A stretch of 64,000 nt of DNA from JAEUJZ01 sp964460115. Its GTDB lineage: Bacteria; Myxococcota_A; Polyangia; Palsa-1104; JAEUJZ01. The DNA lies in the NCBI GenBank assembly GCA_964460115.1, contig CAYWPR010000005.1:62001-126000 (forward strand), written 5' to 3'. The translations under genes were made by a program, and so were the position numbers. The notes below the pieces were generated by a model. It worked only from the letters and a program-made list of their open reading frames with translations, did not search any database and had not been told where the DNA came from. Every line of letters starts with the position of its first letter. The first letter of the stretch is position 1. Of the stretch, positions 24,611-33,606 are shown piece after piece.

Positions 24611-26644
24611 TTAGGGAATGTCCAAAAGTTCTATTTGCGATAAGACAGCGGCGGTGGCGATCGTCACGCGAACGATATCGGCAGCGTAGCCTATATTGAG
24701 GCGATTTGGCGTGTCTGCAAAATCGTGATAGCCGACGCGGTCTGTGTCGTAGCGATTCATTTTTTCGCTGATGTGTACGACTGCAAAGCCGGCCTCGGCG
24801 AAAACCTGACCGTCGGTATTGTACAAATAGCTATACAGGTGCTCGGGCGGGTAGATGCGCGGCTTCAGCCATTTGCTGACCTGGGGCGTCAAAAAAGCCG
24901 CCAACTCGGCCACTTGCATCGCGGAATCCGCAGCGTCAAAAAAGGCCGCCGGATTCAGCTGAAATTCGCGATTTTGCGCCGCAGAAACGCCGATCATGTC
25001 AAGCAGCAGCAAGACGCCGATATCGCTGCGGCGGCGCAGGAGTTCCTCGATGTAGCGGCGCGCCCCCAAGTCGTCGGCGGGAAACTCCTCGCCGGTGAGG
25101 TGCACAAACCAGATGTCCCGCTTGCGAAATGCCGGCGGCAGGGCCCTAAGCACCGCCGCAGCCCGCAAAAGCGCCGCCGCGGCGCTAACATTGTCGTCAG
25201 CACCCGCGACAGACACGCGCTGACCCTTTCTGGCAAAAGTCTTTTCGCAGAAGGCGGTGTCTATGTGATCGGCCAAAACGATAGGCAGCCGGCTGGCGGT
25301 TTCAGATGGCGCGCGCCGGCCGGGCAAAATCGCAATCAAGTTGCTTTGCGCAATGCCGCGCCAGACAAAGCGCTGGCGTTGCGTCAGGATTCCGCTGCCA
25401 AGTTGCTTGTAACGCGCCTCCAAGTAATCAAGCAGCACATCGAGCTGGTGTTGCGGATCGGCGCTGTTTTTGCGGACCAGGCGTAACGTCTGCGCCGCGC
25501 CGGACTTTGGCCCATCGGGCGCACCAGGCGGTACATCAAGCGGCAAAAGTCCGGACAGCATGTCGATGTCGCGGCGGTAATCATTGGCAAAGGTTGCCGG
25601 AAAACTCGGCAGCTTGGCAGCCAGCGCCGCCTGTTTCAGTGCGGCGGGCAGCGCCTGCGGCGGCGACCGCGGCACCACGGTGTAGCTTTCCTGCAATTGA
25701 AACTGCACGGTTCTTTTTGGCAATTCGCTTTGCGCAATGCGCAAATGCAGCGTCTGCGCTTGGCGATTGAAGCGAGCTGGCTGCGGCAAGGCGATGCACC
25801 ATACTGCCTGTTGCTGCAGAGCGCTGGCTTGCGCAAAATGGGCCTCCTGCGCGGGCCGCTCGGCACTTGGCAACCAGGCGGCCAAAGCGGCCGTTTTGTC
25901 GGCATTTGTCCACACGCATTCGGAAAACCGCGGCTTTTCATACAGGCTTTTGTTCGTTTCGGACAAAAAGTCGGTAAAAATGGCTGCAAAGTCGGCGCGC
26001 CGAGCCGGTTGCAGATGTACGGGAAGAATGGGCGGTGGCCTGGCGAAATTTGCGGCATCAAAATCGCGGCTTTGATGCCGCGCCGCATCCAGCCACTGCC
26101 AGGGCGCACTTTCATGCAGCCGGTAGCGGCTTATTACCCAGGTCAAACGTCCGACATCATTGATGGTTGGCCATAGCTCAAGTAAAACGCTGAAAGAGTC
26201 CGCAGGAATTTCTTTTCTTTGTTGTAGCGTTTTTAGCAGCGTCTGCGCCTGCCATCTAAGCAAGGGAAAAAGGGAGTCCGCCAAGCGCAGACTGGGAAGG
26301 GTTTTTCCATAGATGATCTGCTCGCGCAAACTGGCCCCTAGATGCAGGGGCTGCCGCTGTTCGGAATTGGCTTCCAGAAAAAGGCCGAAAAAACAAGGTC
26401 CGGAAAGACAAGGGCCAAGCTGCAGATCCGGCAGAAGCTGTGCCAGATTCAGGCTTTGCAGCGGTCGCGGTGTGTTTCCAATCAGCCAGGGCATCGCTTG
26501 AGTCTGACGCAGCAGGGCCCTCTGCGCGGCGGCCAAATCCACCGCGATCGGCTTTTCTATAGACTCCGCTGCCGCTGTCAGTTGCAGCATGCCGCACAGC
26601 ATCCAAAGCCAGCTTGCCGGACTGCTAATTCCCTTGGCCGTCAT
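24611..26644 (-). CDS. Secreted M28-family zinc aminopeptidase
   Basis: From the ATG at 26644 the chain opens with a signal peptide (KGISSPASWLWMLCGMLQL to AAAES). About 380 residues without recognised motifs follow, then the M28 catalytic region. Its ligand pattern is LADHIDTAF (His, Asp), AGADDNVSAAAALL (bridging Asp), LTGEEFPADD (Glu-Glu), LLLDMIG (Asp) and a late VVHISEKM (His). M28 enzymes release N-terminal residues from peptides in the periplasm or outside the cell. The unusually long N-terminal half may be a propeptide or binding domain. It starts 22 bp from the divergent P1 peptidase gene. A GTG at 26662 is an alternative start. Confidence 0.85.
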   Translation of the reverse strand: MTAKGISSPASWLWMLCGMLQLTAAAESIEKPIAVDLAAAQRALLRQTQAMPWLIGNTPRPLQSLNLAQLLPDLQLGPCLSGPCFFGLFLEANSEQRQPLHLGASLREQIIYGKTLPSLRLADSLFPLLRWQAQTLLKTLQQRKEIPADSFSVLLELWPTINDVGRLTWVISRYRLHESAPWQWLDAARHQSRDFDAANFARPPPILPVHLQPARRADFAAIFTDFLSETNKSLYEKPRFSECVWTNADKTAALAAWLPSAERPAQEAHFAQASALQQQAVWCIALPQPARFNRQAQTLHLRIAQSELPKRTVQFQLQESYTVVPRSPPQALPAALKQAALAAKLPSFPATFANDYRRDIDMLSGLLPLDVPPGAPDGPKSGAAQTLRLVRKNSADPQHQLDVLLDYLEARYKQLGSGILTQRQRFVWRGIAQSNLIAILPGRRAPSETASRLPIVLADHIDTAFCEKTFARKGQRVSVAGADDNVSAAAALLRAAAVLRALPPAFRKRDIWFVHLTGEEFPADDLGARRYIEELLRRRSDIGVLLLLDMIGVSAAQNREFQLNPAAFFDAADSAMQVAELAAFLTPQVSKWLKPRIYPPEHLYSYLYNTDGQVFAEAGFAVVHISEKMNRYDTDRVGYHDFADTPNRLNIGYAADIVRVTIATAAVLSQIELLDIP

Positions 26645-26666
26645 GGCCAAAAAAGGTATCACTGAA

Positions 26667-27932
26667 ATGATGGGGTGTCCGATGTATCCGATTGCTCCGC
26701 TTCGTCTGTTTCAGTCGAAAAATGGTTCAACTTTGGCGCGATTTTTGTGCAGTGCGATTGTGTTTGGCTCTGTTTTCGCCACGGTGGGGAAACCTTCCGC
26801 AGTGAATGCCAAGCCACGCGGGCGCGAGCTCGGCATTCTGTTTGAAGGTCGTCCGGGACGCTGGAATGCTATTACCGATGTGCCTCAGGTCGCCGTGGGT
26901 CACACCACCCTTATTTACGGAAATGGAGCTTTGGTGCCGGGCCAAGGGCCGGTGCGCACTGGGGTTACGGCGATTTTGCCGCACGGCAAAGACAGTCGAG
27001 CGCGCAGTGTGGCGGCGGTGGTGGCGATAAACGGCAACGGCGAGATGACCGGCAGCCACTGGATAAACGAGTCGGGTTTGCTCGAAACACCGATACTTTT
27101 GACCAATACGCACAGTGTTGGCGTGGTTCGCGACGCGGTCATTAACTGGGGCAATCGCCGCTTTCCGCCGCGCGCCATGGCCGATGAAGTATTTTCGCTG
27201 GCGGTAGTGGCCGAGACTTATGACGGCTTTCTGAACGATATCAACGGTCACCACGTACGGCCGGAACACGTCTATGCGGCGCTTGATGGCGCGCAAAGCG
27301 GGCCGGTGGCCGAAGGCAATGTGGGCGGCGGCACCGGCATGGTGAGCTCGCAATGGAAGGGCGGCATTGGCACTTCATCGCGCCTGTGCAAACTGCCGCA
27401 AGGGGAATTTGTCGTCGGAGTTTTGGTTCAAACGAACTACGGCAGGCGCGCCGATCTGCGCATTTTGGGGGCGCCGGTCGGTCGCGAGATTGGAGAGCTT
27501 TTGCCGCAAGGCGTTCATCCGAGCAGCCTTCCGCCCGGACGTGAAAAAGACGGCTCGATCATTGTGGTCATTGGAACCGACGCACCGCTTTTGCCTCATC
27601 AGATGGCTCGGCTCGGCCGGCGCGCCGCCCTGGGACTTGGGCGGCTCGGGGCGGTGTCTTATCAAACTTCTGGCGATCTGGTGATTGCTTTTGGACCGGC
27701 TGTGCCCGCCGCTGACAATCAGGGACTTGTGCACTTTGCGGCATTGCCCAATGAATCGATCGATCCTCTGCTGCAGGCTGTTGTGCAGGCGACTGAAGAA
27801 TCCGTGGTCAATGCTCTGCTTGCCGCCGAGACCATGACTGGAGTCGACGGCCATACGGTATACGCGCTACCACACGAGCGGCTGTTAGAAGTCTTGCGAC
27901 GCTATCGGCAAGTAATGCCCATGTTGCGTTAG
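26667..27932 (+). CDS. P1-family aminopeptidase (DmpA/BapA type)
   Basis: After a likely signal segment (LARFLCSAIVFGSVFATVG) the enzyme shows the P1 order: GRPGRWNAITDVPQVAVGHTT, GPVRTGVTAILP, ESGLLETPILLTNTHSVG, NVGGGTGMVS and the self-cleavage Gly-Ser at DGSIIVVIGTDAPL. Cleavage there gives the Ser nucleophile, as in the D-Ala-specific DmpA. I chose the first ATG after the divergent start; an ATG at 26682 is also possible. The family acts on D- or beta-amino-acid peptides. It lies between an M28 and a DUF885 peptidase gene, so this segment looks devoted to peptide breakdown. Confidence 0.88.
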   Translation: MMGCPMYPIAPLRLFQSKNGSTLARFLCSAIVFGSVFATVGKPSAVNAKPRGRELGILFEGRPGRWNAITDVPQVAVGHTTLIYGNGALVPGQGPVRTGVTAILPHGKDSRARSVAAVVAINGNGEMTGSHWINESGLLETPILLTNTHSVGVVRDAVINWGNRRFPPRAMADEVFSLAVVAETYDGFLNDINGHHVRPEHVYAALDGAQSGPVAEGNVGGGTGMVSSQWKGGIGTSSRLCKLPQGEFVVGVLVQTNYGRRADLRILGAPVGREIGELLPQGVHPSSLPPGREKDGSIIVVIGTDAPLLPHQMARLGRRAALGLGRLGAVSYQTSGDLVIAFGPAVPAADNQGLVHFAALPNESIDPLLQAVVQATEESVVNALLAAETMTGVDGHTVYALPHERLLEVLRRYRQVMPMLR

Positions 27933-27937
27933 AGTGC

Positions 27938-27957
27938 GGGCCTAATTTAGAAGGCCC
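27938..27957. terminator. Possible shared hairpin between convergent genes
   Basis: GGGCCT and AGGCCC pair around an eight-base AT-rich loop across the junction of the P1 peptidase stop and the stop of the DUF885 gene. Position favours a bidirectional terminator, but no T-run flanks it on either strand. Confidence 0.3.
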
Positions 27958-29699
27958 ATGGCTTTGCGGATGAGCTTGAAAGGGGCGCTGCCGTAGCCAA
28001 GCAGTTCATCGTGAAAGCGCCGCAATGAAAACGCGCTGCCTTGTCGCGCTTTTAGCTCTTGCCGCAGCCGCAAAATCTCCAGCTTGCCGTAGGTATAAAC
28101 CAAGTACATGGGATCCTGGGTGCCACGCAGCGCTTCCATTTCCGAGACTTTGCGAGTCTGAAATCCTTCTTTGTTGAAAAAATCCGTCGCCTGCTCAACC
28201 GTCATGCCCTGGGTATGCATGCGAATGGCGGCGACAAAACGCGCGGCGCGAAGCAGCGCATCCTGAAGCTGGGCCAGTCGCAGTCGCGGATCGCCGGCGC
28301 CGTAGTTTTCATCCAGCATCATTTGCTCGCTGTAATGCGCCCAGCCTTCGACATTGCTGTTCGCAAAAAACACTTTGCGCGCTTTGCTTAGGTCGGTGCG
28401 CCACAGATCCTGTACGTAATGTCCGGGAAAGGCTTCGTGAATGTTGACCACATCGATAAGCGGCCGATTGTAGGCGCCGCGCAGAAAATCCTCGGTTTGC
28501 TCGGCCTTCCAGCTTGGCTCGGGCAGGGTGACATAGTAGTAGGCGGTGTGAACCGTCTCAAATGGACCGGCCGCATCCATCGAAGCCAGCGAAGTAGCGC
28601 GCATAAACGGCGGAGTCTCTTTCACTTGGGGCAACTGCTTGGAGGGCAGGGTGAGCAATTCCTTCTCGATGAGAAATCGCTGCTGAGTTTGCAGCCGCGT
28701 CGTTGTTTCCGCGATAATTCCCGTGGGTCCGGGATGATCTTTTTGCATCTCCAGTTGAATCACTTCCGCCGGTTTGTGCGCATCGATCTTTTGCGCGACG
28801 GCGCGAAATTCAGTTTGTAGTCGCAAAAGCTCGGCCTCGCTGCGCCGCTTTAGGGAATCAAGCGGTTCATCGATAAGCTCGTCCGCCCAAAGCCGTTTCT
28901 GTAGCAGGCTTGGACCTAGCGCATAGGGCGCAGTGGCCCGCGGTCGGCTTTGGCGCAAAAACTCGCCAAAACGGCGCAGCGCTGCGGCTGTGGCATTGCT
29001 GCTGGTCTGTAGCTCGGCACTGAGCTTGGCATTTTTGACTTGCGCAAAAGCTTGCGGAACATCGCGCAAAAAGAAGCTGATGGTCGCGTCCAGATCGGAC
29101 AGCGTGATGTCGATCGAAACCTGCGCCATTTGCGTCAGATTCTGCTCGGCAATTTGCAGCAACTGAGCAATCTTGGCTTGACGGCCAAGAACCGCGCGCA
29201 AACGCGTTTCTGCCGGTGCGAAGTCGCGCTTGATCAGCAGATTGACGCTGTGTGCCGCCAGACTTAGGTAGACTCCTGGCCTGCGGTAGGGATCGCGAAC
29301 TTCGTGAAACGCAAAGATTTGTTTGCCAAGCTCGTAGCGCACAAGTTCCAAATCAAAACGCTGGGCCGCGGAAAGCCGTTCGCTAGAAATGGCGGCAAAG
29401 CGTGCTTCCCAGCTTTTGGCCCAGTCGAGCGCGCGGGCCTGACCGGCAGGGGAAAGATCCTCCAAATCGGCATCGTGGGCGTGCAGGCCCAAACCGGTTG
29501 CTTCGGTGGGAAAAACGGCGCTGTACTCCTCCACAAAGCTATCGACAAGGGCGGCAAAGCGCGCTCCTGCATCTGCTGGCGCCGGCGCTGCGGCCTGAAT
29601 CGAGGTCGCGCCAAGCAGCGCTGCGACCGCGATTCCAAGCCCGGCCCAGGCTTTTGCGCGGCGGCTATGCCGAAATGTCCGATGTGTGCGTGGTTTCAT
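27942..29699 (-). CDS. Secreted DUF885-family metallopeptidase-like protein
   Basis: The protein (about 585 residues from the ATG at 29699) has a basic N-region and a signal helix ending near SIQAAAPAP. The zinc-type motif HEAFPGHYVQ (HExxxGH) appears at about 400, followed by EGWAHYSEQMMLDENYG. These are the landmarks of DUF885, a family of gluzincin-like putative peptidases. The N-terminal portion is helical. Its 5' end lies 50 bp from the divergent DNA glycosylase gene. Substrate is unknown; context with M28 and P1 peptidases points to peptide turnover. Confidence 0.85.
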   Translation of the reverse strand: MKPRTHRTFRHSRRAKAWAGLGIAVAALLGATSIQAAAPAPADAGARFAALVDSFVEEYSAVFPTEATGLGLHAHDADLEDLSPAGQARALDWAKSWEARFAAISSERLSAAQRFDLELVRYELGKQIFAFHEVRDPYRRPGVYLSLAAHSVNLLIKRDFAPAETRLRAVLGRQAKIAQLLQIAEQNLTQMAQVSIDITLSDLDATISFFLRDVPQAFAQVKNAKLSAELQTSSNATAAALRRFGEFLRQSRPRATAPYALGPSLLQKRLWADELIDEPLDSLKRRSEAELLRLQTEFRAVAQKIDAHKPAEVIQLEMQKDHPGPTGIIAETTTRLQTQQRFLIEKELLTLPSKQLPQVKETPPFMRATSLASMDAAGPFETVHTAYYYVTLPEPSWKAEQTEDFLRGAYNRPLIDVVNIHEAFPGHYVQDLWRTDLSKARKVFFANSNVEGWAHYSEQMMLDENYGAGDPRLRLAQLQDALLRAARFVAAIRMHTQGMTVEQATDFFNKEGFQTRKVSEMEALRGTQDPMYLVYTYGKLEILRLRQELKARQGSAFSLRRFHDELLGYGSAPFKLIRKAMGLLN

Positions 29700-29752
29700 C
29701 ACGCCGGGACTATACACGAAGGCTCAAGCGTTTGTGGTATGACCAAAGGCTC

Positions 29753-30913
29753 ATGAAAAAGTTTCAAGACGGATTGTCGCGACCGCCGGTCGCGCCAGCG
29801 GCGGCGCAAATTCCGCTACCGACCGCGCGGCTGCTGATTGATGTGCCGGCCAATTTTCAACTAGTCGAGTGTGCGGCAAATGCGCTGGCGCCGCCTTTGC
29901 CGCCGCTGGTGTTTTCGCCGCAGCAGTCCGCTTTGCAAGTGGTTTTGTATCCAAAAGTTGGTTTGGAAGTGGCTCCGGTAGAGGCGCTCATTCACCAGAT
30001 TCAGCCTGGTCTGCCGCTGCTTGTCGCCGGACTGCCGGCTGCGGAGTCCGAAAATGCGCAACCTGGCAACTCGGCAGAGGCGGTTAAAAATCCTTTGGTG
30101 GCGCAGCTATTGACCATCCTAGGGCTCGATGAAGATTTGAGTCTGTTTTACGCCCTGACCGATCAGGATGCGCAGTTGTCTTTTGCGCGCAGTCGTGATG
30201 CCGGACGTTTTCTGCGCTCGGCGACGGTCTTTGAGGACCTGGTCAAATGCCAGCTGCGCACCCGGGCGGCGGCTTCGCAGGTGGCAGCGATTTGTGCGTC
30301 CCTTTGTCAGCATTTGGGCGCAGCGACCAACTTGCAGCGATTTGGCTTTCCCACCGCGGCAGCGCTGGCCACGGCTTCGACGAAGTTGTTTGCGCAGGCG
30401 CTTGGGCACAATGCCGCGCTCGAGCGGCCGTTGCGCAGGCTGGCTGAATTTTGCGCCAGCGGTTCGCTGTATCCCGAATCGCTGCGCCGGGCGCCGCGCA
30501 GTTTTGGCGATTTTGGCAAAGACGCGGAAGACTTCAACGACATTTTGGGCGAGGAAATCGAATGGCAGTTTCGCGTCGAGCAGCTTTTGCGCCGCCTGCC
30601 AAGTTTTGGCCCCAAAGCTTGCGATTTGATGCTGCCGCTGCTTGGCTGTCACGATCTTTTGGCGCTGGATATTGCGACCCTGCGCGCTTGGCAGTCACGC
30701 TTTTCCGGAAAGCGTACGTCTTTAGAAAAGTTGCAGCCGTACAATAAGACTTGGGAAAAAGTACAGCGCGCGATGGTGCGGCGCGTGGCACCTTATAGCT
30801 TGTACGGCGGACTGGCCCAGCGGCTTTTGCTAAAAACTCAAGCACTTGCGCCTAGTCCGCCGCTGCGTTCGAAAGCGAATGCCCTTCCTATTTGCGAAAA
30901 ATGCGATAGCTAA
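29753..30913 (+). CDS. HhH-GPD DNA glycosylase (AlkA/3-methyladenine type)
   Basis: I start at the ATG preceded by AAAGG; the open frame runs further up but overlaps the opposite gene. The first 120 residues are Pro-rich and strand-like, as an AlkA-type N-terminal domain. Then come FEDLVKCQLRTRAAASQVAAI, the FPTAAALATAS turn and the helix-hairpin-helix LPSFGPKACDLMLPLLGCHD. An Asp follows in LALDIATLRAW, where the catalytic Asp lies in the superfamily. It should excise alkylated bases. The C-terminal ~60 residues are basic. The match is to the superfamily; the substrate range is inferred. It converges on the LRR gene with a 26 bp overlap. Confidence 0.65.
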   Translation: MKKFQDGLSRPPVAPAAAQIPLPTARLLIDVPANFQLVECAANALAPPLPPLVFSPQQSALQVVLYPKVGLEVAPVEALIHQIQPGLPLLVAGLPAAESENAQPGNSAEAVKNPLVAQLLTILGLDEDLSLFYALTDQDAQLSFARSRDAGRFLRSATVFEDLVKCQLRTRAAASQVAAICASLCQHLGAATNLQRFGFPTAAALATASTKLFAQALGHNAALERPLRRLAEFCASGSLYPESLRRAPRSFGDFGKDAEDFNDILGEEIEWQFRVEQLLRRLPSFGPKACDLMLPLLGCHDLLALDIATLRAWQSRFSGKRTSLEKLQPYNKTWEKVQRAMVRRVAPYSLYGGLAQRLLLKTQALAPSPPLRSKANALPICEKCDS

Positions 30914-32126
30914 TCTCTTCGGCGGGACCATCGAGCGGTTCCATATGAAACTCAAACTGGGCCTGATCGTAGCTGCCGCCGTCTAGCAGGTGTCCAAAAA
31001 GGCGTGCCGGATGCTCTTCATCGGCATCGGCATATACCCAATCTACAGTATGGACAAAGCCGCCGTAGCCTTCGATAATTCCTTTGTCTATCCAGGGCGT
31101 GTTCCAGACATTGGCAGGCGCATGAAGATAGAAACGGACGCGTCCTTTTTTGACCGAAGCTTCTAGCGTCACCGGCCCCATCGAGCGGGTCATGTCGTGT
31201 GGAGCATTCAGGCTCACATTGCGCAAAGCGGGTAAGTGTTGCCAGGTTCCTTCCAGTTCAAAGGCCCCACCCCGCACCGACCCTTTTTGCGTCAGATTGC
31301 CGCCGCCCGTGCCCGCGTAGGCAAATTTATAGGTCCGGTCGCGCAAATAGCCCGGCCGATTCAAAACCGGATTGCCGTCCAGGTTGACGCTCCAGGTCGG
31401 AGGGCTTGGCAATTGTTGCGGAAATGCCATGATGCGATTCTGCCGCAGATTCAGTTTCTCCAGGGCCAGCGGTACCAGCGCATCAAAAGCGAGAATTTGG
31501 TTGTTGGCGGCGTCTAGCTGCTTTAAGGAACGCAGGGTCGAAAGTGGACTAAGATCGACGATTTTGTTGTTTGCCACGTTCAATTCGAAAAGCGCGCTTA
31601 GACCAGATAGCGGCGCCAGATCGGCGATTTGATTTTCTGAAAGCAAGAGCCGGCGCAAAGAACTGGGAAATCGCCAAGCTTGCAGCGAAGTGATGCGATT
31701 GGCTGACAAATTGATAGTCTGCAGCTTCGAAAGCGATTGCAGATTGGCCGCTTCAAGCTGATTGCCGTCTAGCCACAGCGCTTCGAGTTCCGGCAGTGCG
31801 GAAAGGTCGGGCAGGCGCCGCAGATTTTTCGCGGCGATGCGAAGGCCGGCAATGTGTCCGTTGCGCAGTCCGATGTTCAGATGATTTAGGGGATGCGTCA
31901 TGGTTCGATCATCCCAGCCGTAGATCGGCCGCAGCGAATCAGGTGCAATGTTCGCCGCTTGGCTTAGCGCTTCCACGGTCTGCCGTTCCGCAGGGGGCAG
32001 TTCGCGCAAGACCTGCGCGATGGTTGGCAGGGGCTTACTGCGCAGCGCCATGACGGCAATGAAAATGACAAAAAGCCCGAAGAGGGTACCCATTCCAGCC
32101 AAAAGCATCAGCAGCATTTTTTTCAT
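30888..32126 (-). CDS. Membrane-anchored leucine-rich-repeat protein
   Basis: One N-terminal helix (LLMLLAGMGTLFGLFVIFIAV) anchors the chain. It is followed by about seven leucine-rich repeats from ~95 to 260 with the bacterial pattern L-x-x-L-x-x-L-x-L-x-x-N-x-I (LEALWLDGNQLE, LQTINLSANRIT, LRRLLLSENQIA, LFELNVANNKIV, LKQLDAANNQIL). The last ~150 residues are a beta-rich domain with many aromatics (YAGTGGGNLTQKGSVRGG, GGFVHTVDWVYADADEEHP). Its start overlaps the stop of the STAS gene, so expression is coupled. The role is probably ligand or protein recognition on the outer face of the inner membrane. Confidence 0.75.
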   Translation of the reverse strand: MKKMLLMLLAGMGTLFGLFVIFIAVMALRSKPLPTIAQVLRELPPAERQTVEALSQAANIAPDSLRPIYGWDDRTMTHPLNHLNIGLRNGHIAGLRIAAKNLRRLPDLSALPELEALWLDGNQLEAANLQSLSKLQTINLSANRITSLQAWRFPSSLRRLLLSENQIADLAPLSGLSALFELNVANNKIVDLSPLSTLRSLKQLDAANNQILAFDALVPLALEKLNLRQNRIMAFPQQLPSPPTWSVNLDGNPVLNRPGYLRDRTYKFAYAGTGGGNLTQKGSVRGGAFELEGTWQHLPALRNVSLNAPHDMTRSMGPVTLEASVKKGRVRFYLHAPANVWNTPWIDKGIIEGYGGFVHTVDWVYADADEEHPARLFGHLLDGGSYDQAQFEFHMEPLDGPAEEISYRIFRK

Positions 32127-32836
32127 CGATCACCGTGATTTGCCCGTGATTTGCTTGTGATTTGCTCGGAATTTGTCCTTGATCCGGAAGATTGCTGCAT
32201 CGAGTTGCGCTGTCGCGCAGCTTGCCTTGTGAGAAATTCAGTCAGTGCATCATAAAGAGTGCGGGTACAGCGGATGGTACTTATGTCTAAGCCGCGTGTG
32301 ACAAGGGCAGTAGCAATCTGCGGCTGCATTCCGGAGATTGCACACTCGGCCCCAAGCAAACGTATCGCTTGCACCAAGTTCAGCAAATGCTGTGCGATGT
32401 GTGCGCTTATGTGCGAAATGGTATTGATGTCGATGATCACCATTTTGGTGCGCTGCGTGCTGACTGCTTGCAGTACTTTTTCGGTCATCTCTAGGCTGCG
32501 TGTGCCATCGATAGAGCCGATGATCGGCAGACATAGGACCCCAGGCCACACTTCGATAAGCGGCGTCGATAGCTCTTTGGAATTGGCGCGCTGCAATTCC
32601 AGCGCGACGCGTAACTCTTCCGTTTCGTTTCGCGCTTGGCCAAGGCGCTCTTGATCCGCCTGGCTCATCTCCAGGAGTTCGTTGAGAAGCTCAGCCAGGC
32701 GCACAAGCTGATCGGGACGGATTCCTATCAAGTTCGATTCGCAATGCGCCGGCGTACTGCGAATTCGAACTGTGGCGTCGCCTTCTGTCACTTGCGACAG
32801 TACCTGCAGAACTTCGGCGATGTCTAGGCCGCTCAT
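32123..32836 (-). CDS. RsbR-like STAS protein with altered phospho-motif
   Basis: From the ATG at 32836 the protein has ~238 residues: an N-terminal helical part to ~100 (ELLNELLEMSQADQERLGQAR is coiled-coil-like), then a STAS domain (STPLIEVWPGVLCLPIIGSID, MVIIDINTISHISAHIAQHL, LGAECAISGMQPQIA). The usual DITGV..VDT is DINTISHIS here, so the first phospho-Thr position is Asn. The C-terminal tail is Ser/Arg/Gln-rich and lies over an 11-bp tandem repeat. A TTG start at 32851 is less likely. It is coupled to the LRR gene and is divergent from the small sensor-like gene at 32971. Confidence 0.8.
   Translation of the reverse strand: MSGLDIAEVLQVLSQVTEGDATVRIRSTPAHCESNLIGIRPDQLVRLAELLNELLEMSQADQERLGQARNETEELRVALELQRANSKELSTPLIEVWPGVLCLPIIGSIDGTRSLEMTEKVLQAVSTQRTKMVIIDINTISHISAHIAQHLLNLVQAIRLLGAECAISGMQPQIATALVTRGLDISTIRCTRTLYDALTEFLTRQAARQRNSMQQSSGSRTNSEQITSKSRANHGDR
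32135..32167. repeat. Three tandem 11-bp units GTGATTTGCYY
   Basis: Units begin at 32135, 32146 and 32157, each GTGATTTGC plus CC, TT or TC. The period of 11 is not a multiple of three, so the encoded tail of the STAS protein is not itself repetitive. It lies directly before the start of the LRR gene. Confidence 0.75.
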
Positions 32837-32945
32837 CGTTTCATATCTCAACAGGCCGGGCTGTGCCTTTGGGCGTGAATCGGATCGCTGGCAACAGAAT
32901 ATATGGCTGCTTGAAGTCGTACTAGGAGCATGAAAGCGCTATCAG

Positions 32946-32951
32946 TATAAT
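32946..32951 (+). promoter_or_regulatory. Consensus -10 box TATAAT for the gene at 32971
   Basis: TATAAT is exact and is followed 19 bases later by the ATG, with GGGAG between. No convincing -35 box is at 17 bp, which suggests an activated or extended -10 promoter. Its presence argues against the ATG at 32950, which lies inside it. Confidence 0.45.
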
Positions 32952-32970
32952 GCAGGATAGGGAGAAGTGT

Positions 32971-33543
32971 ATGCCAGATCGCCATCATCTTCCAGCCGGG
33001 CTGCAGGCCTTTTCAGGCCGCCTGATTGAAATCGTCAAAGCCACGGTCGACAAGGTGGCCCTGGCCGATCAGTTGATTGAGAAGCACTTGGGCAAAAATG
33101 CGTCTCAGGATGCTTGGTATGACGCACCCGAGTACATCGCCTTGCTGCACGAAGTCGAGCAGTTTTTGGGCGCACACACGATGTTTTCAGTGGGAAAAAA
33201 GATTCCTGAAATCGCGTACTGGCCGGCCCACATAAATACTGTGCAAGCGGCATTGGCTTCTATCGATATCGCCTACCATATGAACCACCGCATTTCTGGT
33301 CGGTTGATGTGTGACGCGACTACTTCGACCATGAGCGAAGGAATCGGCCACTACGCATTTCGACTGGATGGCAAGCGGCGCGGAATCATGTGCTGCGACA
33401 ATCCCTATCCTTCGAACTTTGATCGCGGAATTATTACCGGAACGGCGCGGCGCCTTCGCCCAAACGCCGAAGTCTGTCAGGATGACAGCCAGCCATCGCG
33501 TCTGCATGGCGGGCAAGCATGTACATTCATCATTACTTGGTAG
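32971..33543 (+). CDS. Small soluble protein, possibly a V4R/haem-NO-like sensor domain
   Basis: I start at 32971 because GGGAG precedes it and a TATAAT overlaps the earlier ATG. The 190-residue protein is helical in its first half (AFSGRLIEIVKATVDKVALAD, YIALLHEVEQFLG). It then ends in a beta domain, DNPYPSNFDRGIITGTARRL, a Pro-Ser-Arg turn, GGQACTFIITW. The last pattern (conserved Cys in a C-x-F-x-I-x-W strand) is what small-molecule sensor domains of the V4R/HNOB kind show, but I cannot name the family. It is divergent from an RsbR-like STAS gene, so the two could be sensor and transducer. Confidence 0.5.
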   Translation: MPDRHHLPAGLQAFSGRLIEIVKATVDKVALADQLIEKHLGKNASQDAWYDAPEYIALLHEVEQFLGAHTMFSVGKKIPEIAYWPAHINTVQAALASIDIAYHMNHRISGRLMCDATTSTMSEGIGHYAFRLDGKRRGIMCCDNPYPSNFDRGIITGTARRLRPNAEVCQDDSQPSRLHGGQACTFIITW

Positions 33544-33606
33544 AAGCCGAATTGTTTCGGCAAACTCTGCCTGTCGCACGAGCCATGAAAATTTAAAGGA
33601 GCGCAT

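Noticed and set aside
29402..29752. Extension of the DNA glycosylase frame into the DUF885 gene
   Set aside because: The added part is the reverse-strand shadow of the DUF885 gene; the ATG at 29753 has a ribosome site.
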